DNA of 64,000 nt from Cristatella mucedo (lineage: Eukaryota; Bryozoa; Phylactolaemata; Cristatellidae). The notes under the pieces are model-generated. The model was not told the DNA's origin. It saw nothing but the letters and a program-made list of their open reading frames with translations, and did no database searches. Of the stretch, positions 10,301 through 19,405 are shown in pieces. Made by a program: the position numbers and the translations under genes. The DNA is taken from NCBI GenBank assembly GCA_009760855.2, contig WPIO01000006.1, positions 12,591,001 through 12,655,000 on the forward strand. Direction: 5' to 3'. The first letter of the stretch is position 1. Every line of letters starts with the position of its first letter.

Positions 10301-13300
10301 GGTTCGAGTTCTGGAGCAGTCGATCCTAAAGCTGCGTTTACACGGCAGACTTCTGCATAGATTTTGCTATAACCAAAGCTTCAGCCTTTTCTATATAGAA
10401 GACCCTGTGCGTCTGTTTATCAAATCTACCAACAAACCTGTAAGGGCATACATAATCTAGCACTATACCCCCACACCTGTAACAGTGCACATTACTTAGG
10501 ACTGCTTCCATTCTCGTAAAAGCTTTTTTAAATGCTGATCGTCGTTTTTTGTATATTCTCCTCATACTATATAATGATGACTGCAGCGGCTAACTAAACT
10601 TCTGCCCGTGTTGGCTTGGCGTCTTTCTGGGAAAACCCTCTTTTGTACCGCCTCCTGGATTAGAGCATGGGCCGTGGGCGGTACTCAGTCGGCTATCAAA
10701 TCTGTCATGTAAGCGTCCTAACTAGGAGAAAAGTCGGCATCGTTCAGGAGGAAAGTATGCCGTGTAAATGCAGCTTCAATTGACCCCTGCAGGGGGTGGT
10801 GATAACCGCAAAGGCTCTTCTGTTGCTATATCGATGAGGCTTTTAAATCAGCTTACCCTTTTCCCCCTCATGTGTAGAACCTCCACGTCTGTTGTTCAAG
10901 CACCGGTGGTGGCGGGGAGCTCCAACTCACGTGGCTGGCAAATCATGGCCGGCCGTGGCAGTGCCTCTGCCCGGCTGTCAGTTGTAGCCAATAGCAAACC
11001 GCAACGGTTCGTCTGTCGATGATGGATATGGGAAGCCGTTTGTAGGAATTCGTAATAGTGCTCTCAACCGCTTTAGCTCTTTGGTGTGACTCGGCTTTGT
11101 CAAATTGTAATAACGATTGCAGATTCGGAGCTCGAATGCATGTGCGTGCACGTACTTGCTTGCAAACGACGAGAAATACTCCTTGCATTTAGCCTTGATA
11201 TTTCCTCGTTGGGTGGGGTGGGGGTAGCTTTTGCGTTCGGTAGCTTTTCATTACTTGCCCGATTCCGAGTTTATCGAGCTCATCTCCTGCACAAGAACTG
11301 GACTGGACCCACGGGTGTAAAATCGCTGGTACAATTATAAAACTCATCAAGCGCCATTAGATTCTGGCTGCTCCTGCAGGGCAAGGGTTCAGAGGGCGCA
11401 GTCAAGAGTAGCCAAAGCTTGATGAGTTACCCAGAAGACATGTATGCATAAGAGGCAACACGAGCCAATGACAACATTCACTAGCTCAGAACACCCTACC
11501 TCTGATTCTTTAATATGAGTAATAAGCTCTCTAGCAGCGCTTGGTAATAATAATAAAAATAATAATGACATTCGTTGTGTTCTAAGAGAACTAAATTACT
11601 TTCTAGGGACTTGAGCTTGAATAAAACATGTTAATTGGTTTGTTAACGTAGTGCCAGCATGCATAAACACTCCATGTACGATTCGTGCAGATGGAGCAAA
11701 TGATTGAGGAACAGGTCTGTCTTTAGCTTCTTTTAAATTATAAGGTCCTATCTCAGTGGGAGACTCCAGAGTATTGACGTGAATGGACAAAGATCATCTG
11801 AAGTACCTCTGAAATATGGAGTACCTCAGGGCTCAGTGCTAGGTCCGGTTCTTTTCACGGTTTATACTCTGCCTCTTGCTGATGTGATTGCCAAGCACAA
11901 TCTAGGCTTTCACTTGTATGCGGATGACACTCAGTTGTACCTTTGCTTTGATCCCTCCCAGCCTTCGAGCACCTCAAATTCTCTAAACTCACTAGCTGCA
12001 TGCATTGATGACATCCCCACATGGATGGCAGCAAATTTTCTAAAACCCAACGATGATAAAACTAACTTACTAGTTATGGGCAAACCCAGTGTGATTCAGA
12101 GATTGGAAAGGCTGTCTCTCAAAATTGGCTCTGCCAGCATATCTCCAGTTGAATCAGCTCGAAATCTAGGTCATATTCCAAAGCGACCTCTCGTTAGACG
12201 ACCATATCAGCTCCACAGTCAAATCCGCCTATTTTCAGCTTCATAAAATTGCTAAAATTCGGGCTTGTTTAGATAAAGATACCACATCTAAGTTGGTCCA
12301 TGCATTCCTGACATCCCGTCTCGACTTCTGCAACTCAGTGCTTACTGGCCTACCAGCATGTGCGGTCAGGCAATTGCAGCTGGTGCAAAACTCGGCAACT
12401 AGACTTGTCTGTCGTGAGCGTCGCAGTTGCCACATTACTCCACTTCTCGCCGACCTGCACTGGCTTCCAGTCAAGCAACGGATTGACTTCAAGGTTTTGT
12501 CCCTCACTTTTAAGTCCCTTCATTCTATGGCTCCAGCCTATCTGTCAGATATACTACCCCATCAGGCCAAGCATCGTACCACCCGCTTTTCGGAATCCAA
12601 CAGTCTAGAAATACCTCGTACAAACCTTAAATCCTTTGGAGACCGTGCATTTAGTTCATATGCTCCCAAAGCCTGGAACTCCATCCCGACCTGCGTCAGA
12701 ACATCCCTTGACCTGACCACATTTAAAAAGAACTTAAAAACACACCGATTTAGGACAGCATTTAGTGGGTCCCTGTGATTCGTCCTTGATGTGCTTATGC
12801 ATGCTGACACTGTGCATGCTGCCACTAACCACATTTGCATGCTGACCCTGTGCATGTCACATCTAACCATATTATTCATTTCGTTTGTTTTTTCAAGCAT
12901 GATTTTACTTACCATTCAATTGCATTTCACTTTACAGCAAATGTAAAGCGCCTAGAGAGAGATTAAGTTCTCTGAGGGTGCTTTATCAAGTGAATTATTA
13001 TTATTATTAAGGTTGAGAAAAAAGTTCGTGTGAGCGTTTTTTATTAAATCATTAAAATAATTAAATTATTATTTAATCAAATTGTTAACATTATTATTTT
13101 AACACGGCACACAAACTTTTCCCTCAACCTTGTATTGTGAGCCGTGATGGCACACAAGGTAAGGTGGTTGCTTTTCACGACCTCGGTCCCAAGGTCGTGG
13201 GTTCGAATCCTGTAGTGGGTGATTCTTTATCGCTGCTACAAACAGTGGTGATAGCCGTAAAGGGTCTTCTGTCGCAATATAAAAGAGGCTTTTAAATCAG

Positions 13301-16300
13301 CTAGTATTTATTTGTTTATTTATTTATCAAGTCAGAGGGAGTTGTGGCACAAGTCGGGAATGAGTTCTAGGCTTTGTGAGAGTACAAACTAATGACTCTG
13401 TCTCCAAACGATTGCAGGTTGGTTGGCTTGAGGCTTGGGTAAATGGCTTGAGTCAGAAGACCAGGGTATAGGTAAGATGGAAAGCCTGCTGAGATAGTAT
13501 TTCCGTTGGTAGGATGGAGCCAAAGCATGAATGGAGTGACAGAGCCTTGAAGTTGACTGCTTGATGGGGAGCCAGTGCAGGTCAGTAAGAAGTAGTGTGC
13601 TGTGGCAGTGGCGACGTTCACAACACTGGCATCTAGACATGTAATGTAATGTATCTCCACTGTAACTCCACAAATTCATAAAGACCATGTGGTTGTTACG
13701 CAGGAGAGTTTTGTATAGCGCACTCACAGCCTAAGCGGCTTTCGGTACGCATTCGGTAGCCAACAGACTTCGTCTCACGCAACAAAGAGAAAGTGGGAAG
13801 CATAGCAGAGTCAGGAGAGCAGTTGAGGTAGTGAGTAGCATAGAAGTAGCAGCTCAGGACCGCTGAAAAAAATGTGCCATAGTCGGCAGTAGGAGAGTAG
13901 TTGTCGTTGCATAAGAATTGTGGAAGCAAGTTCCACAGTCTAGGACCTGCAGAGCTAAAGCTTCTGTCGCCAACTGTAGACAAGCCCAGCTGCAGAGTTT
14001 TGCTCCAACCATAGACGCCTTGTTGAACATGTAATGTATCTCCGTTTGCAACTCCGCAAAGCCACAAAGACTATGTGGATGTTACGCAAGAGGTTTTTAT
14101 ATAGCACACTCACAGCCTAAGCGGCTTTAGGTAGCCAACAGACTTCATCTCACGCAACAAAGAGAAAGTGGGAAGCATAGCAGAGTCAGCAGAGCAGTCG
14201 AGGTAGTGAGTAGCATGGAAGTAGCAGCTCAGGACCGCTGGAAAGGATGAGCCATAGTCGGCAGCAGGAGAGTAGTTGTCGTTGCATAAGAATCGTGGAA
14301 GCGAGTTCCACAGCCTAGGACCTGCAGAGCTTAAGCTTCTGTCGCCAATGGTCTTTAAGTGGAGGAATGGAACAGCTAATTTATTGTCCATACAGGACCT
14401 GAGGGCACGAGGAGGCTGAAACTGGTGCAGCAGCTCAGCTAGGTGTGGAGGGCCCAAGCCGAGCCGGCAGACCTGCGAGTTACTATGAGTTACAGGATTC
14501 GGAATGTCACAAATGCACGAATCAGCTTGGCTGTGCTGTCCTGCTCTAAGCAGGGCCGAGTTTTTGCAACGTTGCATTGGCTGAATGTTTGTGTATTTGA
14601 CTTTAGAGCTGATACGGTTGTCAAATGCAAGTGACTCGGACAGTCGGCTCCCAAGCAGCAGCCGTCTCGGGCCTGCAGGCTTAGAAGAGTTCCCCATGTA
14701 CTGCTGCTGTCCATGCAGACACCTACCAATGTATGAAGCTGTGACTGATCAAACGCAGACTAGCTATTGCGTTATATTATTTGACTGCAGATGAATGCAG
14801 ACTGCAGTGGTTGGCTGGATTGGATTGATCGTAATGGTCAGACCAGTTAAAACGATTTTTTTTTTGCACGAATCGAGTAGAGTCAAAGATGAATAATATA
14901 AGGTTGGAGAAAAGTTCGTGTGCCGTGCTTCTCATTAAATCGCTATCAAATTCATTAAATTATTATTTAATTAAATTATTAAAATCACGGCGTGTGAACT
15001 TTTTTGCCAACCTTATAGATTTTGCCACTGTTTGTAATTGGTTGGCTCGAAATTTAAAAAGTTAGAGTAAGATGAGGCAGCAAGCAGTATTGTTTATTAA
15101 ATCAATGGCTAATAATATATCTCCTACATGTATAGTCTGGTTCTCCAGATTGGTGGGTCAGTTCACCTCCTCGCCCCAGAGTCTCTGTACGGAGGTCGTG
15201 CATGTTATGCTGTTATGTTATGTTATGCATGTTATGTTATGTCGTGCATGTTATGACTTTCAAAAGTTCTTTCGCTCATCGCAGGGACTTCACGGCCAAA
15301 GAAGCTACTATGTATAACGTCTTTCAGAATGTAGAATCACACTTCATCCCAAATCTTTCGACGAAGGTAAGCGTGTGCACATTTATGCGTCCGGTGCTCG
15401 CCAATACGTCGTTGCTATAGAGTTAGCTGTCGACGAATATATGGTATTCCAAGGGAATTTAGTGTACTGCTTGGTATGCTTGCCTGTGGCAGAATCTTTG
15501 CTGTGTATCTGCTGGTAAGTTCTATGATTTCTTAATAATGGTAATAATAAAAATACATTTGATATAGCGCCCTCAGAGAACTCAATCTCTTTCTAGGCAC
15601 GTTACATTTGCTGCAAAGGAAGCACCATCGAATGGTTAGTGGTAGCATGCTCAATAAACAACAAGAATAACATGGTTATAGGTTACATGCACAGGTTCAG
15701 CATGCAAGTGTGGTTAGTGGCAGCTTGCACAGTGTCAGCACGAATAGGTACATAAAGGACAAATCACAGGGACCCATTAAATGGTGTGATAAATAGATGT
15801 GCTTTTAGTTTCTTCTTAAATGTGTTCAAGTCAGGAGATATCGTGGCGCAAGTCGGGAGTGAGTTCCAGGCTTTGGGAGCATACAAACTAAAGGCACGGT
15901 CTTCACAAAAGGATTTATGATTTGTACGAGGTATGTATAAGCAATTAGTTACCGAATAGCTGATGGTACGATGCTTAGCCTGGATGGGGGATTAGATCTG
16001 GTAGGTTAGGTAGGCTGGAGCCAAATAATGAAGGGACCTGAAAGTGAGTGACAAAACCTTGAAGTCGATGCGTGGCTTGACTGGTGTGTTCTTGTTGCCA
16101 TTGTGTTAGTATTCCAGTCGTAACCTGGTACAGTTTTTTGTGTGTGGACCGATCGGCTACTTTATTTGATGAGACCCATCAATCTTTCATATCTCGGGAT
16201 GTGCAGGTGGGGTACCCCCTCTGTGCATGCGCTTATATGTCGAGGCACTTTGAGCTGTGTGCGCGAGTCCCTTAATGGACCAGCTCGTGAAGTCACCTAC

Positions 16301-18256
16301 AGTTGTCACCTACAGTTGCGTATAGCTCCCATTTTTAAGACTTTAGACTTCTAAAACACTTCGTTGCGTACCGAGCCCATCGATGCATCGTTTGCCGATG
16401 TGCTTGGAAGGGTCATAATCTGCATGCTGGCAGCAGAGGCTAATTTTGGCAGTGCCTCAGTGAGCATCGCTAGCGTCGAGATAGTGCGCCAGCTAGCCCA
16501 GCTGGGGCAAGTGCAAGCAAAGTTGAGTTGAAAGTCGAGAGCGAGAGACCGGAGAATGGGCAGACAGAGACAAAGACAGACAGACAGAGACAAAGACGGA
16601 CAGACAGACAAACAGAGAGCTAGATTGTCCCGTGGTCCTGCTATCTCCCCCTTAAATTCATCGAAGCTATTGCATTGAGGGATCTTTCATGCTATCAGTG
16701 GCGATGTCCCGTTTAATTTGAAGGCAGGCGGCCGACGTGTACTCTGAGCGAGGATGGTATGACAAGCTTGCCATTGTCCACTTCCCTGGCCATCTTAAGC
16801 CACAGTTCTATTGCAAGATTGCCCTAAATCAACTTGGTTTGTCATGGCACACGGCACGAGCGCTGGCCATGGCATTGCGAGCGTACCCCGCCGCATGTTT
16901 CCTCCTGTGGCTTCCTGCAATGGATGGTCGCTTTTCATTCGTGTTTGCGTGCACCGACTGTCGCCTCTCGCGTTGTGGAGGTCGCTGGTCCGATTGTCGT
17001 CGTCTCCACCGCGACTGTTGAGGTGGAGACGACGATGTCGCGATGGAGCGACCGCCAGATGCAGCGGCGGGCGCTCCTTTTTTCCAATGTCTCTTCTTCG
17101 GGGCGCTGATCCCGAATCGCGAGCAGTAATCTGTGCGAAGGTTCAGCCAGTTCCGTCTGCAATCGCTGCACGCGTCGGCAGCTCATGACGAGGCCATCTA
17201 TATCCGCTTGTAGGACGAAGGAGGGGCGAGCATCGAGAGTCTGACCGAGTCGTTCGTTCTGGGCTTGCAGTCGAACTTTCCCGCCACTGTCAGCACTGTT
17301 GTCAGGTCAGTGATCCCGGGCACCGTGCATTGCTGCCCCTGCCTGGCCGTCCGCCGAGGAGCAGGAGAAGGAGGAAAAGGCTCAACGCTCGAAAGCCTGC
17401 TGACCAAGTGGTTGTCGCCTCAGCCGGACAGAGCATCCCAACTATAGCGGCTATTCCTTCGGGCAGCTGCAATGGATCAAGTTAGGAAAAGTCCGGTCTT
17501 GCCCCGTGAGCACTGCTGCATAGAGCTACGTGAAGCTGCTAGCTGAGGCGTTGGTGGAGATACAAAGCGGGACACTCGAGGCAGACGAGGCTCGCTGCAA
17601 AGCAACAATGGTGGTAGATGATAGCGGCGGAGCAGTTGGGGGAGAGGGGTAATGTCGAGAAAAAGCAGCTTTGAAAAAAACGCTCGTGGCACTGACCAAA
17701 CGACCACGGTTAGGCCCTTTAGCCCCATGTCGGACGCAAACCTGTGTTTTTTGATAAATTCTTCTTTTGGACAGCCTCGCGCAGGCTTCTGGTCATAGCG
17801 AGAAGTGTGCCCTCTTAGCAGCATCTTTGGTCGGATCTGGCCGGCGTCAAACCGGATGCTCATCGTGCTGTTTTTGGATCCTGCAGCACGTCACTTCCGC
17901 TCGCCGCCGTTCGCCGTCTTTGTGCGTCGGTGTTGCCGCGTAGGAGTCCGACTCACCGTGGCTCGGCGGCTGACTGCGATTCGCTTCGCTGCAGGACCGG
18001 CGACAAGCTGGTCGATGCGGCGGCAGCCAGCCCGAAGATTGCGTCGCCCGCCGCTGGGCAGAGCACGTCGCCGTGCTCTGGTCAGCACCGGCTCGACTCA
18101 GCGACCAGCCGTCCGAACGGCTCGGACTGCCAGAGCTCCTCCGTCGCAGAGGGTTCCGACCCAATGAAGTCTGGCTTGCTGTGCAGCATGTGTGAGGCAT
18201 GTACGAGCATGCAGCACCACCTGGCAGTCCTTTGGCCTGCCCGCTCCCACCTTTGA
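3904..18256 (+). CDS. CTU2: CTU2/NCS2 homologue, cytosolic tRNA 2-thiolation protein 2 (5' end missing)
   Basis: CTU2 partners CTU1 in the cytosol and thiolates the wobble uridine U34 of tRNA-Lys, -Glu and -Gln (mcm5s2U), taking sulfur from URM1 (family knowledge). Eight exons join with matching phases: 3904-3964, 4737-4846, 5255-5424, 9221-9356, 9647-9696, 15285-15366, 17214-17305, 17995-18256. They give about 320 codons; human CTU2 is about 515 residues. Diagnostic segments in order: IVFVDEGAA, the SASGYPCCIVSLEQ block, QSIRTPTAKEYMLKNLR, SKVITGETCTRL, EEAVVVRPMRDFTAKEATMYN, and SIESLTESFVLGLQSNFP with ATVSTVVRTGDKLV. Each resembles the human protein in the same order. The first Cys motif and the degenerate PP-loop region would be encoded upstream and were not found. 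The end at 18,256 is tentative: the C-terminus is shorter than usual and one expected Cys pair is unclear. Confidence 0.88.
4018..4132 (+). repeat. LINE-B 3' end fragment
   Basis: A truncated tail of the second LINE family: CTGCTGGCTACCGAATGCGT, an ACTTAGGCTTTGAGTGCG block and a TAACACCTCATAGTCTTTG block. Fuller copies lie at 34,600-35,435 and 40,440-41,378. It sits in the CTU2 intron just past exon a. Confidence 0.7.
4240..4381 (+). repeat. (GA)n then (GACA)n simple repeat
   Basis: About 40 bases of GA repeat pass into about 100 bases of GACA repeat with GA interruptions. It lies in a CTU2 intron. The Ser/Leu/Cys-rich and Arg/Glu/Asp-rich frames over it are repeat translations, not genes. 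Confidence 0.95.
4561..4592 (+). repeat. poly-G tract with flanking G runs
   Basis: A run of about 16 G followed by GAGGGTGGGAGG. It is a potential G-quadruplex former on the + (transcribed-sense) strand of the CTU2 intron between exons a and b. Exact run length is uncertain, because such runs assemble poorly. Confidence 0.8.
4737..4846 (+). CDS. CTU2: CTU2 coding exon b
   Basis: The exon sits between an acceptor CACTGTAG and a donor GTAACG. It starts with two bases (AG) completing the shared Glu, then 36 codons ending in GYPCCIVSLEQ, which resembles GFPWHVVALEE of human CTU2. The reading frame stays open past the donor into the next exon, so read-through is possible in principle, but the intervening translation is unlike the family. 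Confidence 0.82.
5255..5424 (+). CDS. CTU2: CTU2 coding exon c, followed by a GC donor
   Basis: Acceptor GGTGTCGCAG, then 56 codons plus two bases. The 3' half (LQRLMQSIRTPTAKEYMLKN then LR) matches the CTU2 block ending LTAKEELLQTLR in human. The best donor is AG|GCAAGT, a GC-AG intron: it is the only choice that gives phase 2 for the strong acceptor at 9,220 and the family's 15-residue spacing to the next conserved Ser-Lys. A GT donor three bases on would break the phase. Confidence 0.82.
5640..6285 (-). repeat. L2-clade LINE reverse-transcriptase fragment, reverse orientation
   Basis: On the - strand a frame at 5,695-6,039 shows the LINE RT signature: a Y-A-x-DDTQ block with an extra codon, then NFLKLNDDK and LLVMGKSSV. 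A decayed part upstream in the element (6,060-6,285) matches the region before YADD in the copy at 20,560-21,000. Stops and frame breaks make it inactive. It lies in the CTU2 intron before exon d. Confidence 0.82.
6290..6852 (+). repeat. LINE-B fragment, 3' part
   Basis: It abuts the reversed L2 fragment. It carries the LINE-B C-terminal ORF marks, decayed: a RYRVVHMLTHK-like block, DNKLAVPFLHLKSV, and GPRLFNSHSS. The 3' end has the ACACTGT / TAACACCCACATTGTCTTAG block. Several frame changes are needed to read through it. Confidence 0.78.
7045..7135 (+). repeat. degenerate SINE head (SINE-A or SINE-B like)
   Basis: A TAGGGGTACGATGCTCACC box A-like block and TCAAGGTCGTGGGCTTGAGC, a box B-like block, are followed by ACATGTAAAGC. 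It is too decayed to assign to one of the two SINE families with certainty. Confidence 0.4.
7140..8525. other. CTU2 intron sequence, nothing recognised
   Basis: An AT-rich stretch without a motif I recognise. Open frames on both strands are short and unsupported. Confidence 0.4.
8530..8645 (-). repeat. L2-type LINE 3' tail, reverse orientation
   Basis: TAATAATAATACATTTGTAT, CACCCTCAGAGAACTAAATC and TCTTTCTAGGCACTTTACAT: the reverse complement of the conserved L2 tail. A 232-codon open frame on the - strand (8,488-9,186) runs through it; its last 40 codons are therefore LINE tail. Confidence 0.8.
9221..9356 (+). CDS. CTU2: CTU2 coding exon d
   Basis: Acceptor CCCTGCTGCAG and donor GTAAGC. 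One base plus 45 codons, including SKVITGETCTRL, GIALGKGA and ending PFDT. It matches the human segment around SKVMTGDSCTRL and LALGRGAFLAWDT. This is the best-conserved part of the family. Confidence 0.92.
9647..9696 (+). CDS. CTU2: CTU2 coding exon e
   Basis: A short exon of 16 codons plus two bases between CTTCCTCGTAG and GTAAGT. It encodes ALIDTRNEEAVVVRPM; the split Arg with the next exon restores the family motif V-V-V-R-P-M-R-D. Confidence 0.9.
10250..10862 (+). repeat. SINE-A copy split by a MITE-like insertion
   Basis: The head (TAATGTGCTCGCTGTTCACG, GGGTCGTGGGTTCGAGTTC) lies at 10,250-10,328. The body (GGGGGTGGTGATAACCGCAA, AGGCTCTTCTGTTGC, CTTTTAAATCAGC) resumes at 10,777. The interrupting 448 bases are the inverted-repeat element described separately. 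Confidence 0.75.
10329..10776. mobile_element. 448-bp non-autonomous DNA element with 24-bp inverted ends
   Basis: Its first 24 bases (starting AAGCTGCGTTTACACGGC) are the inverted repeat of the last 24 bases (ending GCCGTGTAAATGCAGCTT) with two mismatches. It sits inside a SINE-A copy, which gives its exact borders. A 75-codon open frame on the - strand inside (10,338-10,565) matches nothing I know. I cannot see a clear target-site duplication, so the superfamily is open. Confidence 0.72.
11545..11735 (-). repeat. L2-type LINE 3' tail, reverse orientation
   Basis: TAATAATAATAAAAATAATAATG-like repeats, then the decayed tail block, up to about 11,735. It faces, head to head, the + strand L2 fragment starting at about 11,745. 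Confidence 0.7.
11745..13009 (+). mobile_element. L2-clade LINE fragment: RT 3' half to tail
   Basis: The best-preserved copy of the main LINE. The frame at 11,779-12,246 holds [34 protein letters not shown] (catalytic YADD motif of the RT) and NFLKPNDDKTNLLVMGKPS. A single frame shift near 12,170-12,180 passes to the frame at 12,293-12,778, with LDFCNSVLTGLP, RLVCRERRSCHITPLLADLH, WLPVKQRIDFKVL and FGDRAFSSYAPKAWNSIP. A 3' region with repeated GCATGCTGAC-type blocks follows. It ends in GTAAAGCGCCTAGAGAGAG and an ATT run. The 5' part (endonuclease, start of RT) is missing, the usual 5' truncation. The tail type and the SVLGP/YADDTQLY motifs fit the L2/CR1 group. Confidence 0.9.
13010..13130. 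mobile_element. 121-bp mariner-like MITE, copy 1
   Basis: Ends AGGTTGAGAAAAAAGTTCG and the inverted CAAACTTTTCCCTCAACCT, with an AT-rich, nearly palindromic core. It is preceded by TA at 13,008-13,009; the right flank is TG, a probable decay of TA. It landed in the ATT tail of the LINE just upstream. Copy 2 is at 14,901-15,013. Confidence 0.82.
13137..13303 (+). repeat. SINE-A copy
   Basis: Near full-length: TGAGCCGTGATGGCACACAA, the box B-like GGTTCGAATCC, the CACGACCTCGG hairpin (second arm with one change) and the closing AGGCTTTTAAATCAGCTA. Confidence 0.82.
13330..13640 (-). repeat. L2-type LINE fragment, reverse orientation
   Basis: Reverse complement of the C-terminal coding part: on the - strand LLTDLHWLPIKQS is readable at 13,389-13,727 in one frame and NLQSFGDRVISLYSHKA in another. 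It is cut at 13,640 by the start of LINE-B sequence. Confidence 0.75.
13641..14640 (-). repeat. LINE-B, two 3' fragments in tandem, reverse orientation
   Basis: The first fragment starts with the tail CATGTAATGTAATGTATCTCC at 13,637 and runs to about 14,030; the second starts with CATGTAATGTATCTCCG and runs to about 14,640. On the - strand both carry the family's C-terminal block GDRSFSSAGPRLWN with LLPQFL or SLPRFL, and DNYSPAADYG. The second also has GLGPPHLAELLHQFQPPRAL. The tandem order suggests one copy inserted at the tail of another. Confidence 0.82.
14901..15013. mobile_element. 113-bp mariner-like MITE, copy 2
   Basis: Ends AGGTTGGAGAAAAGTTCGTG and inverted GTGAACTTTTTTGCCAACCT, flanked on both sides by TA (14,899-14,900 and 15,014-15,015), the target duplication made by Tc1/mariner transposases. 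Core AT-rich and near palindromic, 113 bp against 121 bp for copy 1. Confidence 0.87.
15195..15256 (+). repeat. short tandem repeat of ATGTT/GCATGTTATG units
   Basis: An imperfect array of TTATG and GCATGTTATG units sits 30 bases upstream of CTU2 exon f, in the region where the branch point would be. Confidence 0.7.
15285..15366 (+). CDS. CTU2: CTU2 coding exon f
   Basis: One base plus 27 codons between TCGCTCATCGCAG and GTAAGC. It encodes DFTAKEATMYN and ends in FIPNLSTK, resembling DHTLKEVAFYN and FTPAVDTK in human CTU2. It follows a 5.6-kb intron packed with LINE, SINE and MITE copies. Confidence 0.92.
15533..16080 (-). repeat. L2-type LINE 3' fragment, reverse orientation
   Basis: The tail (TAATAATAAAAATACATTTG, GCGCCCTCAGAGAACTCAAT) comes first, then the reverse complement of the 3' region and of the C-terminal coding end (FGDR/SFCEDR-type block near 15,900). 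It lies in the CTU2 intron between exons f and g. Confidence 0.82.
16550..16616 (+). repeat. GACA-type simple repeat
   Basis: GACAGAGACAAAGACAGACA and similar units for about 65 bases, in the CTU2 intron before exon g. Confidence 0.85.
17214..17305 (+). CDS. CTU2: CTU2 coding exon g
   Basis: Acceptor ATCCGCTTGTAG and donor GTCAGT; 30 codons plus two bases. It encodes ASIESLTESFVLGLQSNFP then ATVSTVV, close to the human ASIHRLMEAFILRLQ...FPSTVSTVYR segment. Confidence 0.92.
17995..18256 (+). CDS. CTU2: CTU2 coding exon h, tentative last exon
   Basis: Acceptor TTCGCTGCAG. The first codons (split Arg, then TGDKLV) match RTSEKLV of human CTU2. The frame then runs through a Ser/Ala-rich stretch, HRLDSATS, and LLCSMCEAC, which may equal the family's second Cys pair (LCYSC), to TGA at 18,254-18,256. 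An alternative is a donor GTCAGC at about 18,081 leading to an exon I could not identify. The start is firm; the end is not. Confidence 0.65.
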
Positions 18257-18259
18257 AGC

Positions 18260-19395
18260 TGGCTGTAAAGCTTAGTGCTGGGTCTGCCGTTCGTTTTGCG
18301 TGCAATCCCGTGCTGCCCAGTGAGTGCCTCCCGTTTCTCGCGGCCTCAAAGGACACCTGAGGATATGTATAGCAATATACTCATCCAACCGAAGTCGGAA
18401 GTGAACCATTAGGGGGTACGCGAGCCGAATTCGCATCTCAAATTTCAAGTTGATCCGTGGATCCGTTGGCAATAATTAATTTATTATGGAGTATTATTAT
18501 AATACATTATTAATAATTGGCCTATTTATTAGACTTACAAGGCAATTAGTTAAACTTACGGGAAGCTGTGTGAAAAAATTCCAAATATGTACATCAATTA
18601 AGTGAAAACGTGTTCCTCAACGTACCGAGCCTCTAAAACTTGGGACACAAGCCGCTTATGTGGCAGAGATGTGTAAATGTTTTTTATTCGTAGATATGTT
18701 GCTTCCGTTTTTCTTACTGCTCAAGTATGGTTTGCATAATCATTTTTGAATGCTTTCCTTCTAAGTGGCAATCATCAAAACTTGGGATTCCGTTTCAAAA
18801 TGTTTGTCTTGTTGAAAGGCACCAAAACACAAATCCATTGTTTTATTATGTTTCCACTCTGTCTACATAACTTCTACTCTCTTAACGAACCTCGTATGCG
18901 CCACTCCTTCGCTGAGTTGCATCGTTGGACTCGTCGAGGGCTCACCACCATTGAAGGACCTCCAGAAATGTCGGCTGTATGGACAGTGCGATGGCGAGAG
19001 ACTGCTTAAGCTGGCGCTAAAAGGCGTAGCGCTGCGCACGTTTTTGCTGGTCCGAGCTATCTCGCACCGGGCGCATCAGCGTGTGCTGCAGGTCACCGGG
19101 TTGAGGCACTCGTGTCGTCATCTTCTGAATGGCTCTCTGCCGGCAATATCCAGAACGGCTCGGCCTGTGGCCTTTGCCCCCTCCCCCAGTCTTCCCTAGC
19201 TCTCATCTGCCGCCCGCCCGCCGGCGTGGCGTGTCTGTGTCTTGTATTCGTGCTTCCTTTTCTGCTCCAGCGCTAAGCTCTCGTTGTACGGCAGTAGAAC
19301 CTGCTTATTGCAGTCATTATAAACTGGAACTTCTTGCGAGCGAAATACTCGATCTCTATGCCAGCGGCATTCTATTGCAGGCGCCCAAGGATAAC
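18260..19395. other. region downstream of CTU2, nothing firm
   Basis: An AT-rich part (18,470-18,900) and a GC-rich part (18,900-19,395). A segment at about 19,095-19,150 after CTGCAG reads LRHSCRHLLNGSLP on the + strand, faintly like the CTU2 C-terminal LCYSCR...LP region. It lacks one Cys and has no fitting upstream phase, so I do not assign it. Confidence 0.35.
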
Positions 19396-19405
19396 CTCTC
19401 GGCCA

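Noticed and set aside
16365-16530. Open + strand stretch reading DASFADVLGRVIICMLAAEA then NFGSASVSIASVEIVRQLAQ, considered as an extra CTU2 exon
   Set aside because: CTU2 exons f and g join with no gap against the family, and this stretch has no good acceptor in the right phase. Its origin stays open.
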